DNA of 64,000 nt from Rubellicoccus peritrichatus. GTDB taxonomy: Bacteria > Verrucomicrobiota > Verrucomicrobiia > Opitutales > Cerasicoccaceae. Positions 56,301-64,000 of the stretch are shown piece by piece. The notes beneath the pieces were generated by a model, which was given only the letters and a program-made list of their open reading frames with translations, was not told the origin of the DNA and searched no databases. Location of the stretch: NCBI RefSeq assembly GCF_033100135.1, contig NZ_CP136920.1, forward strand, positions 3,963,001-4,027,000. Reading direction: 5' to 3'. The translations under genes were made by a program, and so were the position numbers. Each line of letters opens with the position of its first letter. The stretch's first letter is position 1.

Positions 56301-59289
56301 TGGCGTGGAGACGAACAATGACGCCATCGGTTAGGCCAGCTAAGTGGTGCACAACATCAATAAAGTCGCCATTGACATTCTGAGTGCCGGCGGAATCCAC
56401 CTGGGTTTCAGTAAATAAAATTCTAGATGCCCCCTCTGAGCTGGCTTCATAAATCGTGGTTACCGCGCCATTGTACTCATACTGGCGAGAAGGCGAAAGG
56501 CCTTCGATGGGTCCAAGGTCGTCCCAGTTAATTGTTTCTAGACGTCCAAACTCATCGTAACCGTAATAATTCGCCGCAATAACAAAGCCGCTTGGGTCAA
56601 GAAAACGAATCGAGGTAATGTCTCCAAGAGCGTTGTATTCGTAAGCGATAGTGCGTTGTTCGAGCGAACCACTACCCTCGATGCGTGCGGTTAGACGATT
56701 GAGACTATCATAACGAAAAAGAGTAGTCGCCCCATCAGGAGCGCTGTATTGAGTGAGCCGACCCGCATGGTCATATTGGAAATAATGAACGAGAAGCGAA
56801 CCATTCGGTCCAGGCTCTTCGACACGAACTGGCAAACCAAGACCGTTGTAAACAAAAACCAAGCTTTCGCCAGCTGCGTTCGTCAAAATATCAGGCAAAT
56901 TCTCTAGCGCCAAAGGTGTCGTAACCGAAGGCGTCGCCCATTGTAGGTCTGACTGCAAAAATTGAAGATCGCCAATGCTGTAGGATGCCTTGGCAACGCC
57001 TTGATAAAGGCCTTCAACTCCACCAGCTCCATCAAATAATATCACATGCGCTTGGCCATCGTCAAATGAGAGTTCACTGTAGTTTGCGCCGTGTGTCACC
57101 ACTGCCCCATTGATCAAGGTCTCGCTATCAATCTTACCCGTATTCCCATTAAAGGTTACGCTAGTAAGAGCGTTTTGCTGAACACCATCACCAAGGTCCA
57201 GCGACACTCTTAGCATGTTAGTAATCTGATCCGACAGAGGACCGTTCGTCGTAGTAAATTTGAATGTGGGTAGCATCTGGCTGCTACTCGTGCGATCCAC
57301 CGTTGCGGAGTTGTTACCATACTCAAAGCCCAACGTGTCTTGTCCGCCGCTAGCATTCGTTCGACGTTGGGAAACCAAGGCATTCGGAACGATGTAAGGA
57401 GAATGCGCCGAGTCGCCCCAAATATCCGGCACACTGTCAGTATAGTTGTAATACGCGTTCGTTACAGTAGCGCCCTCCTCAGTCTCATAAGTTTTGAGGA
57501 GACGGTGATACGTAGTGCTCGACTTGTACGTTGGCTCGTCAGCGGCATCGTCGACCAGCAGTCCATCGTGGTAATAAAACTGATTGATCGTCTCACCTAC
57601 AGGAGACTCAATTGACATTAGATATCCCATGCCATCACTGAAAGTACCATCATATTCAAGCTGAATATCGGCAATACTCCCGTCCGCAGGATCAATTCCC
57701 ACAAGACGGCCATCGACGTCATAGCTAAAGTCGAGGGCATTTATCCCATCCACACGAATGGCTTGAAGCTTGTATTCATTGGCGACAACCTGTGCCCCGG
57801 AAGCGACGCTGGGGTCAAGATTGGCCATGACAGGCATTGGCGCAGCGCTCCAAATGAACTCTAAAATAGTGGGGACGCTGGAATCGATATTCAACTGCTT
57901 AAGCAGATTTGTAGTCGTATCAAAAGTCCAAACGAGTGAGCTGGATTCGGTGTATGTCGCGTCATCCCCATCGACAGTAACACTGGACGCGGGAATTGTT
58001 TGAGCAGAGCCAGCTCCTAACACAAGCAGCCAATCACCCGAACCATCAACAGCTGGCGTCAGCTTCGCATCAAAATTATGAATCCAGCCGAATCCGGCTT
58101 CACCATATTCAAAATTCGTCGAATTATAATATAAACTAAAGTCCCACTGATTATTCGGATCGGCATATAGAAGCTGGTTTGTCTGAGTCTGGATAGTTTC
58201 CTGATAATAGGAAAAATGCTTTTTTGGCGCGCCTTGATATTCGATGGCTTCAAGATCACCGCGACTGCTTCTCCCAGGCCCGAAATCGTCGTAGAAAAAA
58301 GTCGCTAATGCGACACCAGCCAAATCTTGAACCTCGGTCAGGCGGCCATCGTCATTTGCATCCTCGACGCCATCGCCATTGGAATCATAGATAAATTGGT
58401 AGAGTGTATCACCACCGGAAATAGCGACTGATTCGAGACGATAATCACGAGCTACCATCGTAATCGCTGTTCGGTCGTTAGAGCGAGGATGGGCTCCGGT
58501 AATAGCATATTCAGCGACGGACCACGTAAAAGTATAAGTCTGGCTAGGCGCACTCGATGTCGTCAACTCCTCCAAAAGCCCGCTTGCTTCGTTAAAGCGC
58601 CAGGTATTTCCACTGGTGTCCGTGTAGCTCCATGAAGCGGCTGAAAGGTCAGCCCACGGCATTTCAACGATGGTCCCCCAGCCCGTTCGAATAATAGCGA
58701 CATCTCCATCTTTGCTAGGAAACATGCGCCAGTTCAACGAATGAGTCCAGCCATTGCCCACGACAGTCTGACCGCGCGCGTAGGAACTGTAACGAAGGAC
58801 CAACGGCAGATCGCCTTCGGTCGCAAGCGTCTCTTCCAAGGTGAACTCCGCATTATGAACGTTGACCGCGCCTGGTGCGAATCCAATGGCCGATAGCCTA
58901 GGATCCAATTCCGCAATAGAAGCAAGATCCAAGTTGGCGATATTCGACAGCTCAACCGCGTCAAACGGGCCAGACCACGTTTGTTGAAGCGCGGGCCAGA
59001 CTGGGTTCTGACCAACGGCTGCATCCTGATGTCCGAAATATTCAAGCCAACTGTTGTAGTCATTTGAAGGATAAATAACCGCTGGTGCCGGACCCCTTGC
59101 TGGCGGCAGCACTCGCTGCTCAGCGATCTCCGTCAAAAATGAAGTCCAAGACGATTGGCTCCATGCATTCGGCGACGCTAAAAGTATCGGACAAATCACC
59201 GCTGCCAAGGCGCAACGCCAAAACGACAGATTCATTCTAGACTGAGCTGTCTTTGAGTCAGGTGTAGATTGTTCGCGATAGGAATTCAT
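53398..59289 (-). CDS. Giant secreted YD-repeat protein with TSP3 C-terminus
   Basis: 1963 residues. A signal peptide lies at about 19-45 (FWRCALAAVICPILLASPNAWS). Residues about 110-420 form the DUF6531-like entry region (HNAEFTLEETLATEGDLPLV, WTHSLNWRMFPSKDGD). Long YD repeats follow (FQYDHAGRLTQYSAPDG, FRYDSLNRLTARIEGSG). The RHS closing motif is degenerate (ESVDLYYNGQSFYSPKLRRN), and there is no toxin tip. Instead the C-terminus is Ca2+-binding thrombospondin-type-3 repeats (DTDHDLIEDWAEMLL, DTDGDGLNDGLELRLALSY, SDDDGLNDGFEIAYGLDPTD). It lies 1 base after the upstream gene and overlaps the toxin gene, so the three are one operon. It may be a carrier or structural partner of the toxin. Confidence 0.82.
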   Translation of the reverse strand: MNSYREQSTPDSKTAQSRMNLSFWRCALAAVICPILLASPNAWSQSSWTSFLTEIAEQRVLPPARGPAPAVIYPSNDYNSWLEYFGHQDAAVGQNPVWPALQQTWSGPFDAVELSNIANLDLASIAELDPRLSAIGFAPGAVNVHNAEFTLEETLATEGDLPLVLRYSSYARGQTVVGNGWTHSLNWRMFPSKDGDVAIIRTGWGTIVEMPWADLSAASWSYTDTSGNTWRFNEASGLLEELTTSSAPSQTYTFTWSVAEYAITGAHPRSNDRTAITMVARDYRLESVAISGGDTLYQFIYDSNGDGVEDANDDGRLTEVQDLAGVALATFFYDDFGPGRSSRGDLEAIEYQGAPKKHFSYYQETIQTQTNQLLYADPNNQWDFSLYYNSTNFEYGEAGFGWIHNFDAKLTPAVDGSGDWLLVLGAGSAQTIPASSVTVDGDDATYTESSSLVWTFDTTTNLLKQLNIDSSVPTILEFIWSAAPMPVMANLDPSVASGAQVVANEYKLQAIRVDGINALDFSYDVDGRLVGIDPADGSIADIQLEYDGTFSDGMGYLMSIESPVGETINQFYYHDGLLVDDAADEPTYKSSTTYHRLLKTYETEEGATVTNAYYNYTDSVPDIWGDSAHSPYIVPNALVSQRRTNASGGQDTLGFEYGNNSATVDRTSSSQMLPTFKFTTTNGPLSDQITNMLRVSLDLGDGVQQNALTSVTFNGNTGKIDSETLINGAVVTHGANYSELSFDDGQAHVILFDGAGGVEGLYQGVAKASYSIGDLQFLQSDLQWATPSVTTPLALENLPDILTNAAGESLVFVYNGLGLPVRVEEPGPNGSLLVHYFQYDHAGRLTQYSAPDGATTLFRYDSLNRLTARIEGSGSLEQRTIAYEYNALGDITSIRFLDPSGFVIAANYYGYDEFGRLETINWDDLGPIEGLSPSRQYEYNGAVTTIYEASSEGASRILFTETQVDSAGTQNVNGDFIDVVHHLAGLTDGVIVRLHASDRQMDRITYPLADGNNAYVHFHSVDNSGNVTVYQSIPYASATAAPASWWSVPANVAEQYTIDAEGRLLELANNRGESFVLTYNSVRQLDNVQWDAGAFVESDLDDLQTLRAAYAPVPEISLSGFERQFVDKNSGATVAELISSFTTNEDSSAHLNSLMDRAGRTIALDYDAAGRINRIEPDFVNGASKLTFNALGQLTHRISPSSFEETTINNAVGLLEKYEALVSGAFLSSEFEMMIDESARLKEVSGDDVEAIEVSVGRNRLDAIVSTAFGAELTSLYDARGFLHSETLGELELHYQFSPFGELFSLEVKDQGDASGAKIEYAYNEAGYLANVTYPDDEAVSLTYGTYVDGADTLPQVTFSAAADTFVWKYDQQGRVRYYQQTNVGQFCRFTYDEIGRLTKLEIDESDLSIANGDIARTIDYVYVGGRVSSIDDTALAGAIDYSYDDVASGGVTLAYPTGETQEFSNDLYGRLISVAFQDAQSSALSEYMYSRDVSGKPTAENYIGFGNVVFNCEWSMNDAAPASFQSELFAAVRASLPEDLIGLPFNPLTGQWSQDEWNLTTKSTLREVRDLPILEQAGYSIALGNVTEHDLSPGAASDLVYNQAGRLTEAHFGDDYYEFIYDCLGRIIERHYYSNATFQGGEAYLYIGARIFAAYEILSDQSIGAVLHQYVHAPTGVPAFGRDDEGPTRLATINDAGVAEYYQYDGWGNVRRVIGAGQALPSSQFKYALNGAPIPVPAGETELVSEQPYRWRGWAYLESVDLYYNGQSFYSPKLRRNIGEAYASRSLRMASATNPLAQLPYGMLDPFTPPEAARSQVNAFTPILDGAFTAPLDSASIPRPLSSHHANVLAAPDTDHDLIEDWAEMLLGASPSVADTDGDGLNDGLELRLALSYDNPEFQLSLTESDSDDDGLNDGFEIAYGLDPTDDDTDTAASPNGDGITYQMLHDGVDPVELRIHTAGRP

Positions 59290-59290
59290 A

Positions 59291-62200
59291 CTAGAGATCG
59301 GCTTTGAGAGTTGCCCAACGGGTTTCAGTGCGACCAGTAAATGGATCAGTGATCGTCAACTTAATGCGGAAGTAATCGCGAGAAGCGCTGGAACCCATAT
59401 CATCCGAGTCAAAGAGATGGTCTTGCACGCCATCATAATCACTCAAACGGAAAGGAATATTGATAAGCTCTGTTGCACCAGCGGTTCCTTCACGACTGCT
59501 TGAGATCTCCGCTCTTGCGCCTTCCACTTCGTGAAGCGCAATAGGAGCGCTTAAATCGTTTGGCGCATAAGCAGTCAGAGTAACGTCAGCCTCGCCGGTT
59601 AACTCAAACTGGGCTTGCGCAACCGCTCCACTGGAAGGACGCGTTTCATAACCATCAATTCGGAAATTATTAACGTGCGCACTCGCAAAATAAAACGAGT
59701 TTTCGGGAAGACTATACACATGGTAATTACCTTCAACGTTGGGCTGCTCATTCGCGCCATTCATGCCAGCCTCAGTAACAAAGCTACCGCTTGCGACAAT
59801 CGGGATCCAACCAAACGTTTCTCGCTGATCTAGAATCCTCCCCTTCAGCAAACCACTTGGCAAAGATTCTTTTGTGCCCTCAAACATTTCCGGGTAAACC
59901 ACATTATGGATCAGCAATGGTTCCATTCCATCAGCGCCTGCGGTGATCGTAAACCACTCGTTGCGATAGTAGCGGAGATAGCGCAATGCACTAAAATCTA
60001 GCGCTAAATCGATGCCCTCTGGGTTAATCTCCGTAGTTGGATCGAAAACGTCATCAGGGCCAGTCGGATTAACCGTGGTGATCTTGACGGCAATGACCTC
60101 GTAGCGATCCAATGCGTCATCGAAGTTACCATCAAGATCGCCATCGAGGCCTTTCAACTGATGAATTTGAGGCAAGTAACTATTGCTTGAATCATCTGGG
60201 CTAAAATTACCACTCACCTGACTGCCCAGCGAATGGAAAGAAATGCTGTCAAATATTCCATTGCTATCTAAATCCTCATAAACCACTCCAAAGAAATCAG
60301 CCTTCACGGTGGAGCCATCCTTAAAGACCTTGAATTGAATCTGAGGCGCTTCAGCTGTGCTTCCTGAGACAGCCAATGAACGAGAAACAGGCTGAATCTC
60401 TTGTACTCCGTTCCAAACGTATGGGTCTAAACCCAGTTTATACTCATCGCGTAGAGAAATTCCATCATCATCAGGACCATCAACATCTACCAGATTATCC
60501 GGGTCGAATTTATGGCTATCTCCACCCTGATTCAGGAGTGTATTGGCGCCATCATCGAAATGCGCGAATTCCCAGGCATCCGCCAGATCATCATTGTCGA
60601 TATCCACAAAGGCGTCAGCACCGATATCCATATTCATCGGATCACATGGATCGCCATCAAGATCGAAGTTAGCATAGCCGTATCGAAAGTAACCTTTCTT
60701 AATCGCAGCAACCGAGTCCGCTGAGAGGCGATATTGCCGGGCTATCATTCCAGAACCATCTGGATCAGGATAGAGTGGCGATGCAAACTCCGGATCATCC
60801 TTGACTGGCCCAGCGCTCTTTCCATCGAGGTAGTAATTGGCGCTGCCATTCGGTGTGCGAACAAGACAATTGTAAAAGTGGATATAGTCTGTATGCCATC
60901 CGGCGACCTCCCCGCCCTCTGAGTGATTCCATATAATGGAATTATAAGCTGAGATCGGACGATGATATTGATGGAGCGGATTATCGCCGAAATGGTTCCT
61001 GAAAGCATGACCACCGTTTGCGGCACGATTGTCAGCAAAGGTGCAATTGTAGAAACTTGGACTCGAGAATCCACCCGACACAGCGCCCCCTTCATTGTAA
61101 GCCGTATTCTCATAGAAGAAGCAGCTGTAAAACCGTGGCGCACTGTCGCCACCAGTAGATACGGCGCCACCATTCTCGGCGTAATTACGGTAAAATTCGC
61201 AGTTAACAAAAATCGCTTTCGAATAGCCTCCTGTAGTCAAACCGTGCTGGTTATAACGGAAAACACAACGCTCGATTCGCGGATTACCACCGCTAACTTC
61301 GAGACCCGGCTTACTGTTTTCGAACACTAAACCGTTAATGATTGGCGATCCATCAATGATAGACATCGCAGCGGAGTTTGAATTGCTGAATACTGAGTCA
61401 CCGTCTCCTGAGTAAATCAGGACCCGCCCCAAGTTGTTCAACGTGACCTTGCCGCTATCATTAGGATTTCCCACCAATCTGATGATGGTATATTCTGGTA
61501 TTACACCTTCGGCGTCTTCCAATCCAGTAAGAGCCTCTTGAAGGCTTTCGCTTTCGGAATTCGCCGCACTGGTCAAACCAGGACCGACAGTCCAATCCGC
61601 AGGGGGCACATCACTCGCATCTCCACCGTTTGTGGATAAAACAGCTTCAAACCAATTCGGTATACGGTCACGATCAGCATCCACCCAATATTCGATCTTA
61701 AGTGGATTTAAGTGGCGACTGTCTTCGAAGTCATCAGACACTGAGTCGCCATCCGTGTCCGCTCGATTCGGGTGGGTGGAGGCTGCGTATTCCTGAGCAA
61801 GCGTAAGACCGTCAGAATCTTCCGAAACCGCCAGCGCTTCATAATAGTCGGGAATGCCGTCACCATCATTGACGCCATCGACATCAATGTATTGATCAGC
61901 GCCGATGTGAATAGCCGACCCTGCTAGACGTGGTTCTCCATCAAAGTCTCGGCGCGTGTAATCCTCGTCTATATCAATCGAAACTGACAAGGCGCTAATG
62001 GTCGAGCTTTCCAGTAAGTGCCCGTCGTATGTCATCCCAGGATCGGTGATCGGGGTAACGTGATCTAGTGCTATAATGCCAGAGATAATTCCTCTGTCGG
62101 AATAATTATAGTGATTGTCATGAAAAAGAAGGTCTGAAGAAACCAGATTTCCATCGGAAGAACATCCTCTCACCATTGAGCGCTCAAGCGTCACCCAACT

Positions 62201-64000
62201 GGATCTCTTATCATTGTCGGGACCGGTCACACGCACTTCAATTTCGCGATCACTCAAAGGATTGTGAATGATACACTGTTTGAAATACAGAGCTGCGGCG
62301 CGTTTGTATCCACTGATTGCGTAGGAGGTGGAAGCGATAACCTGTCCGTCCAAATAGGCGACATTATCTACAATCGTGCAATTGACGAATGTCGAGACGC
62401 CTCTCGCATTATCGATCGCCGGAGTCTCTCCGGTGTTGTGGTGGATTAAGCAGTTTTCAAACCGCGCGCTGGAGTGAGACGCAGTAATCGCGTTGTTATT
62501 GAACCTAAACTCACAATTGCGAACCATAATGGGCGCGTGCGAAGTATATAAAGCCGAGTCGGTATAATTCTGAAAGCATATGCCGTGAACAATCGCATTG
62601 GAATTAGGCGCATAATAATTGTCATAAAATGCAAACCCAGTAGCGAGAGAAGTATTTGCCGTTCGTCCATCGAGAATTACACGAGATCCATCACTAGATG
62701 GAATGGCGACAATGAGCATATGTAAGCCATCCGGGATATTCACGGACTCATGATAAGCGACATCACGCGGCGCAATCGCAATAATATCCAAACTCTCTTC
62801 AACTGTGGCAGCCTCCGCAACTGCCTCTTCAATGGTGCCAAACACCATTGAGTATGAACCAGTGTAGTCTGGATCCACTAATAAATATCTTTGTCCATCA
62901 ATAGCTGCAGACAACACGCCCGTAGCAACATCGGCATTTATCTCAGAAGGATATTCGGACGCCAAACTAGCATCTGTACCGGCCCAAACTTCCCATTGGT
63001 TGGGAAAGCCATCCCCATCCGCGTCGTCTAAGGGATTCCCTACAAGCGGATCATAACCTAACGCTACCTCCAGGCCGTCATTTGCGCCATCGCCATCGGT
63101 GTCTGAAAGCGTAGGATCTGTGCTATAAAAGCCTTCCTCCAACGCATACAGACCATCCATATCGGAATCTATTTCTGCGTCATCTCCTACATATGGATCG
63201 TATCCGTAACGAACCTCTTGATAATCTTCAAAGACGCCATCCGCATCGGTATTTCGATGCTCCAGATACTTCTGCATTAAGTAGCTGCTGACTGTCCTAC
63301 GCTCACTCGGAGAAAGCGTTCGATCGAACACAATGATTTCGGCAAAATCGCCATAAAAACCAGGGCCACCGGCATCACTATTGTGTCCAAGTAAAGGCGA
63401 GGTAGGCATAGAGAACAGATTACTATTCACACTAAGCGTCTCGATCGCGTTTATCTCGGTAATGCGATTTCCTCCAACTGCGGACACCTGGTACAATTGG
63501 AAATCGGCAAAGGTTTCGCTAGGCGGTTGAAGAACAGTTGAATCATAAGCGGCAAGTTCAGAAGCAAAATCGTCTAAAATGGTTGCCCCATCGACAAAGG
63601 CGCCAGCACTGCCCAATCGCCATAACGGATTTTCCGAACCGGGAGAGGTCACCGAACGGAACACTGCATAGAGCTCGGCGCCTTCAAACGCATCAATGCC
63701 TTCAAATACTTCTTCAGGCAAAATATAATACTCACCATTGCCGCTCAGACTAACCACGGGAAAATTACCAGAAATAACCTGCTGGGGCGCAACAACCCCT
63801 TCCGCCGCAATAACGCTGAAACCGTATGGCGATTGGTCCTTCCAATGCCAAGCATTCGAATTAATGATCCCCGAATCCGCTTTGAGCCAGAGTCGCATTG
63901 CACCAAGAGGCAACGATTCTATTTCCGGCCTTAGGGTTTTAGCCGTTACCTCGTTCGAATAATCAGATTCGCCGCCCAGATCCAATGAAGCGCGAACACG
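59291..64000 (-). CDS. Giant beta-helix/TSP3 surface protein, start outside window
   Basis: The frame is open to base 64000 on the minus strand (RVRASLDLGGESDYSNEV at the edge, the end of a fibronectin type III domain), so the N-terminus is beyond the window; the codon at 63985 is only an internal TTG. 1569 residues are visible. After the FnIII end come a LamG-like sandwich (GAMRLWLKADSGI), TSP3 Ca2+-binding repeats (DTDGDGANDGLEVALGYDP), two right-handed beta-helices with RNCEFRFNNNA, FENCLIHHNTGETPAI, FVNCEFYRNYAENGGAVS and SFYNCTFADNRAANGGHAF, further TSP3 repeats, and a C-terminal sandwich. Such proteins are surface adhesins or glycan binders. It is first of the visible operon with the two YD-repeat genes. 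Confidence 0.75.
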   Translation of the reverse strand, partial: RVRASLDLGGESDYSNEVTAKTLRPEIESLPLGAMRLWLKADSGIINSNAWHWKDQSPYGFSVIAAEGVVAPQQVISGNFPVVSLSGNGEYYILPEEVFEGIDAFEGAELYAVFRSVTSPGSENPLWRLGSAGAFVDGATILDDFASELAAYDSTVLQPPSETFADFQLYQVSAVGGNRITEINAIETLSVNSNLFSMPTSPLLGHNSDAGGPGFYGDFAEIIVFDRTLSPSERRTVSSYLMQKYLEHRNTDADGVFEDYQEVRYGYDPYVGDDAEIDSDMDGLYALEEGFYSTDPTLSDTDGDGANDGLEVALGYDPLVGNPLDDADGDGFPNQWEVWAGTDASLASEYPSEINADVATGVLSAAIDGQRYLLVDPDYTGSYSMVFGTIEEAVAEAATVEESLDIIAIAPRDVAYHESVNIPDGLHMLIVAIPSSDGSRVILDGRTANTSLATGFAFYDNYYAPNSNAIVHGICFQNYTDSALYTSHAPIMVRNCEFRFNNNAITASHSSARFENCLIHHNTGETPAIDNARGVSTFVNCTIVDNVAYLDGQVIASTSYAISGYKRAAALYFKQCIIHNPLSDREIEVRVTGPDNDKRSSWVTLERSMVRGCSSDGNLVSSDLLFHDNHYNYSDRGIISGIIALDHVTPITDPGMTYDGHLLESSTISALSVSIDIDEDYTRRDFDGEPRLAGSAIHIGADQYIDVDGVNDGDGIPDYYEALAVSEDSDGLTLAQEYAASTHPNRADTDGDSVSDDFEDSRHLNPLKIEYWVDADRDRIPNWFEAVLSTNGGDASDVPPADWTVGPGLTSAANSESESLQEALTGLEDAEGVIPEYTIIRLVGNPNDSGKVTLNNLGRVLIYSGDGDSVFSNSNSAAMSIIDGSPIINGLVFENSKPGLEVSGGNPRIERCVFRYNQHGLTTGGYSKAIFVNCEFYRNYAENGGAVSTGGDSAPRFYSCFFYENTAYNEGGAVSGGFSSPSFYNCTFADNRAANGGHAFRNHFGDNPLHQYHRPISAYNSIIWNHSEGGEVAGWHTDYIHFYNCLVRTPNGSANYYLDGKSAGPVKDDPEFASPLYPDPDGSGMIARQYRLSADSVAAIKKGYFRYGYANFDLDGDPCDPMNMDIGADAFVDIDNDDLADAWEFAHFDDGANTLLNQGGDSHKFDPDNLVDVDGPDDDGISLRDEYKLGLDPYVWNGVQEIQPVSRSLAVSGSTAEAPQIQFKVFKDGSTVKADFFGVVYEDLDSNGIFDSISFHSLGSQVSGNFSPDDSSNSYLPQIHQLKGLDGDLDGNFDDALDRYEVIAVKITTVNPTGPDDVFDPTTEINPEGIDLALDFSALRYLRYYRNEWFTITAGADGMEPLLIHNVVYPEMFEGTKESLPSGLLKGRILDQRETFGWIPIVASGSFVTEAGMNGANEQPNVEGNYHVYSLPENSFYFASAHVNNFRIDGYETRPSSGAVAQAQFELTGEADVTLTAYAPNDLSAPIALHEVEGARAEISSSREGTAGATELINIPFRLSDYDGVQDHLFDSDDMGSSASRDYFRIKLTITDPFTGRTETRWATLKADL

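Noticed and set aside
46400-59289. CRISPR array or tandem DNA repeat in the YD genes
   Set aside because: Repetition is at protein level (YD motifs) with diverged DNA and no constant spacer length.

Overview
The window looks like a chromosome segment of a marine verrucomicrobium of the Opitutae/Puniceicoccales type (Coraliomargarita- or Lentimonas-like). The evidence is protein-family content: a Verru_Chthon cassette protein A homologue, a PEP-CTERM-tagged LamG protein, an SHD1-type small protein, an N-methylated prepilin-like protein inside a carbohydrate locus, giant YD-repeat/thrombospondin-type-3 surface proteins, and a dense set of secreted and cytoplasmic carbohydrate enzymes. Genus and species cannot be read from the sequence.

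Layout. 0-5 kb: the 3' end of a flotillin gene with a strong terminator, a small exported SHD1 protein, an SDR reductase plus heparinase II/III-type lyase operon with a 20-bp palindrome at its start, then a compact ArsR-regulator/25-residue Cys-rich peptide module with two copies of one operator. 5-13 kb: two secreted beta-helix proteins with GH110-like acidic residues and a PhoD-like phosphatase around a divergent promoter. 13-44 kb: a polysaccharide-utilisation region. It has divergent LamG proteins; a minus-strand operon GH2 - solute-binding protein - two CUT1 permeases - GH29 fucosidase - SGNH esterase; a divergent LacI-family regulator; a plus-strand operon SGNH hydrolase - beta-helix/CBM9-like protein - GH172 (DUF2961) - prepilin-like protein; a stand-alone MsmX/UgpC-type ATPase; a LamG-esterase; the Verru_Chthon A protein and partner; and a BNR_4/PA14 protein. 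44-45.7 kb: a decay zone with a tyrosine-recombinase stump, a tRNA-3'-end-like sequence, a recombinase-tail remnant and a broken RAYT/Y1 transposase. 45.8-64 kb: a minus-strand operon of three giant surface proteins (beta-helix/TSP3, YD-repeat/TSP3, YD-repeat with a nuclease-like toxin tip) ending in a probable immunity gene.

How the parts fit. The 13-44 kb region reads as one catabolic unit for a complex alpha-linked, probably fucose/galactose-containing and acylated glycan. Secreted LamG, beta-helix, esterase and BNR_4 proteins act outside. The solute-binding protein and permeases, probably powered by the separate ATPase, import oligosaccharides. The signal-less GH2, GH29 and GH172 enzymes and an SGNH esterase finish them in the cytoplasm. 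A 15-bp near-palindrome (AGTTAATTATTGACT) occurs exactly at three promoters of this region, with looser versions at others, and suggests a shared regulator. Degenerate copies of a recombinase-tail sequence lie near 13.0 kb and 44.5 kb in the same orientation and may mark old island edges.

The two best candidates for something undescribed are the ArsR/micro-metallothionein module (4.5-5.05 kb) and the YD-repeat toxin/immunity pair (45.8-53.4 kb). Family assignments are by eye from motifs; no database search was possible.
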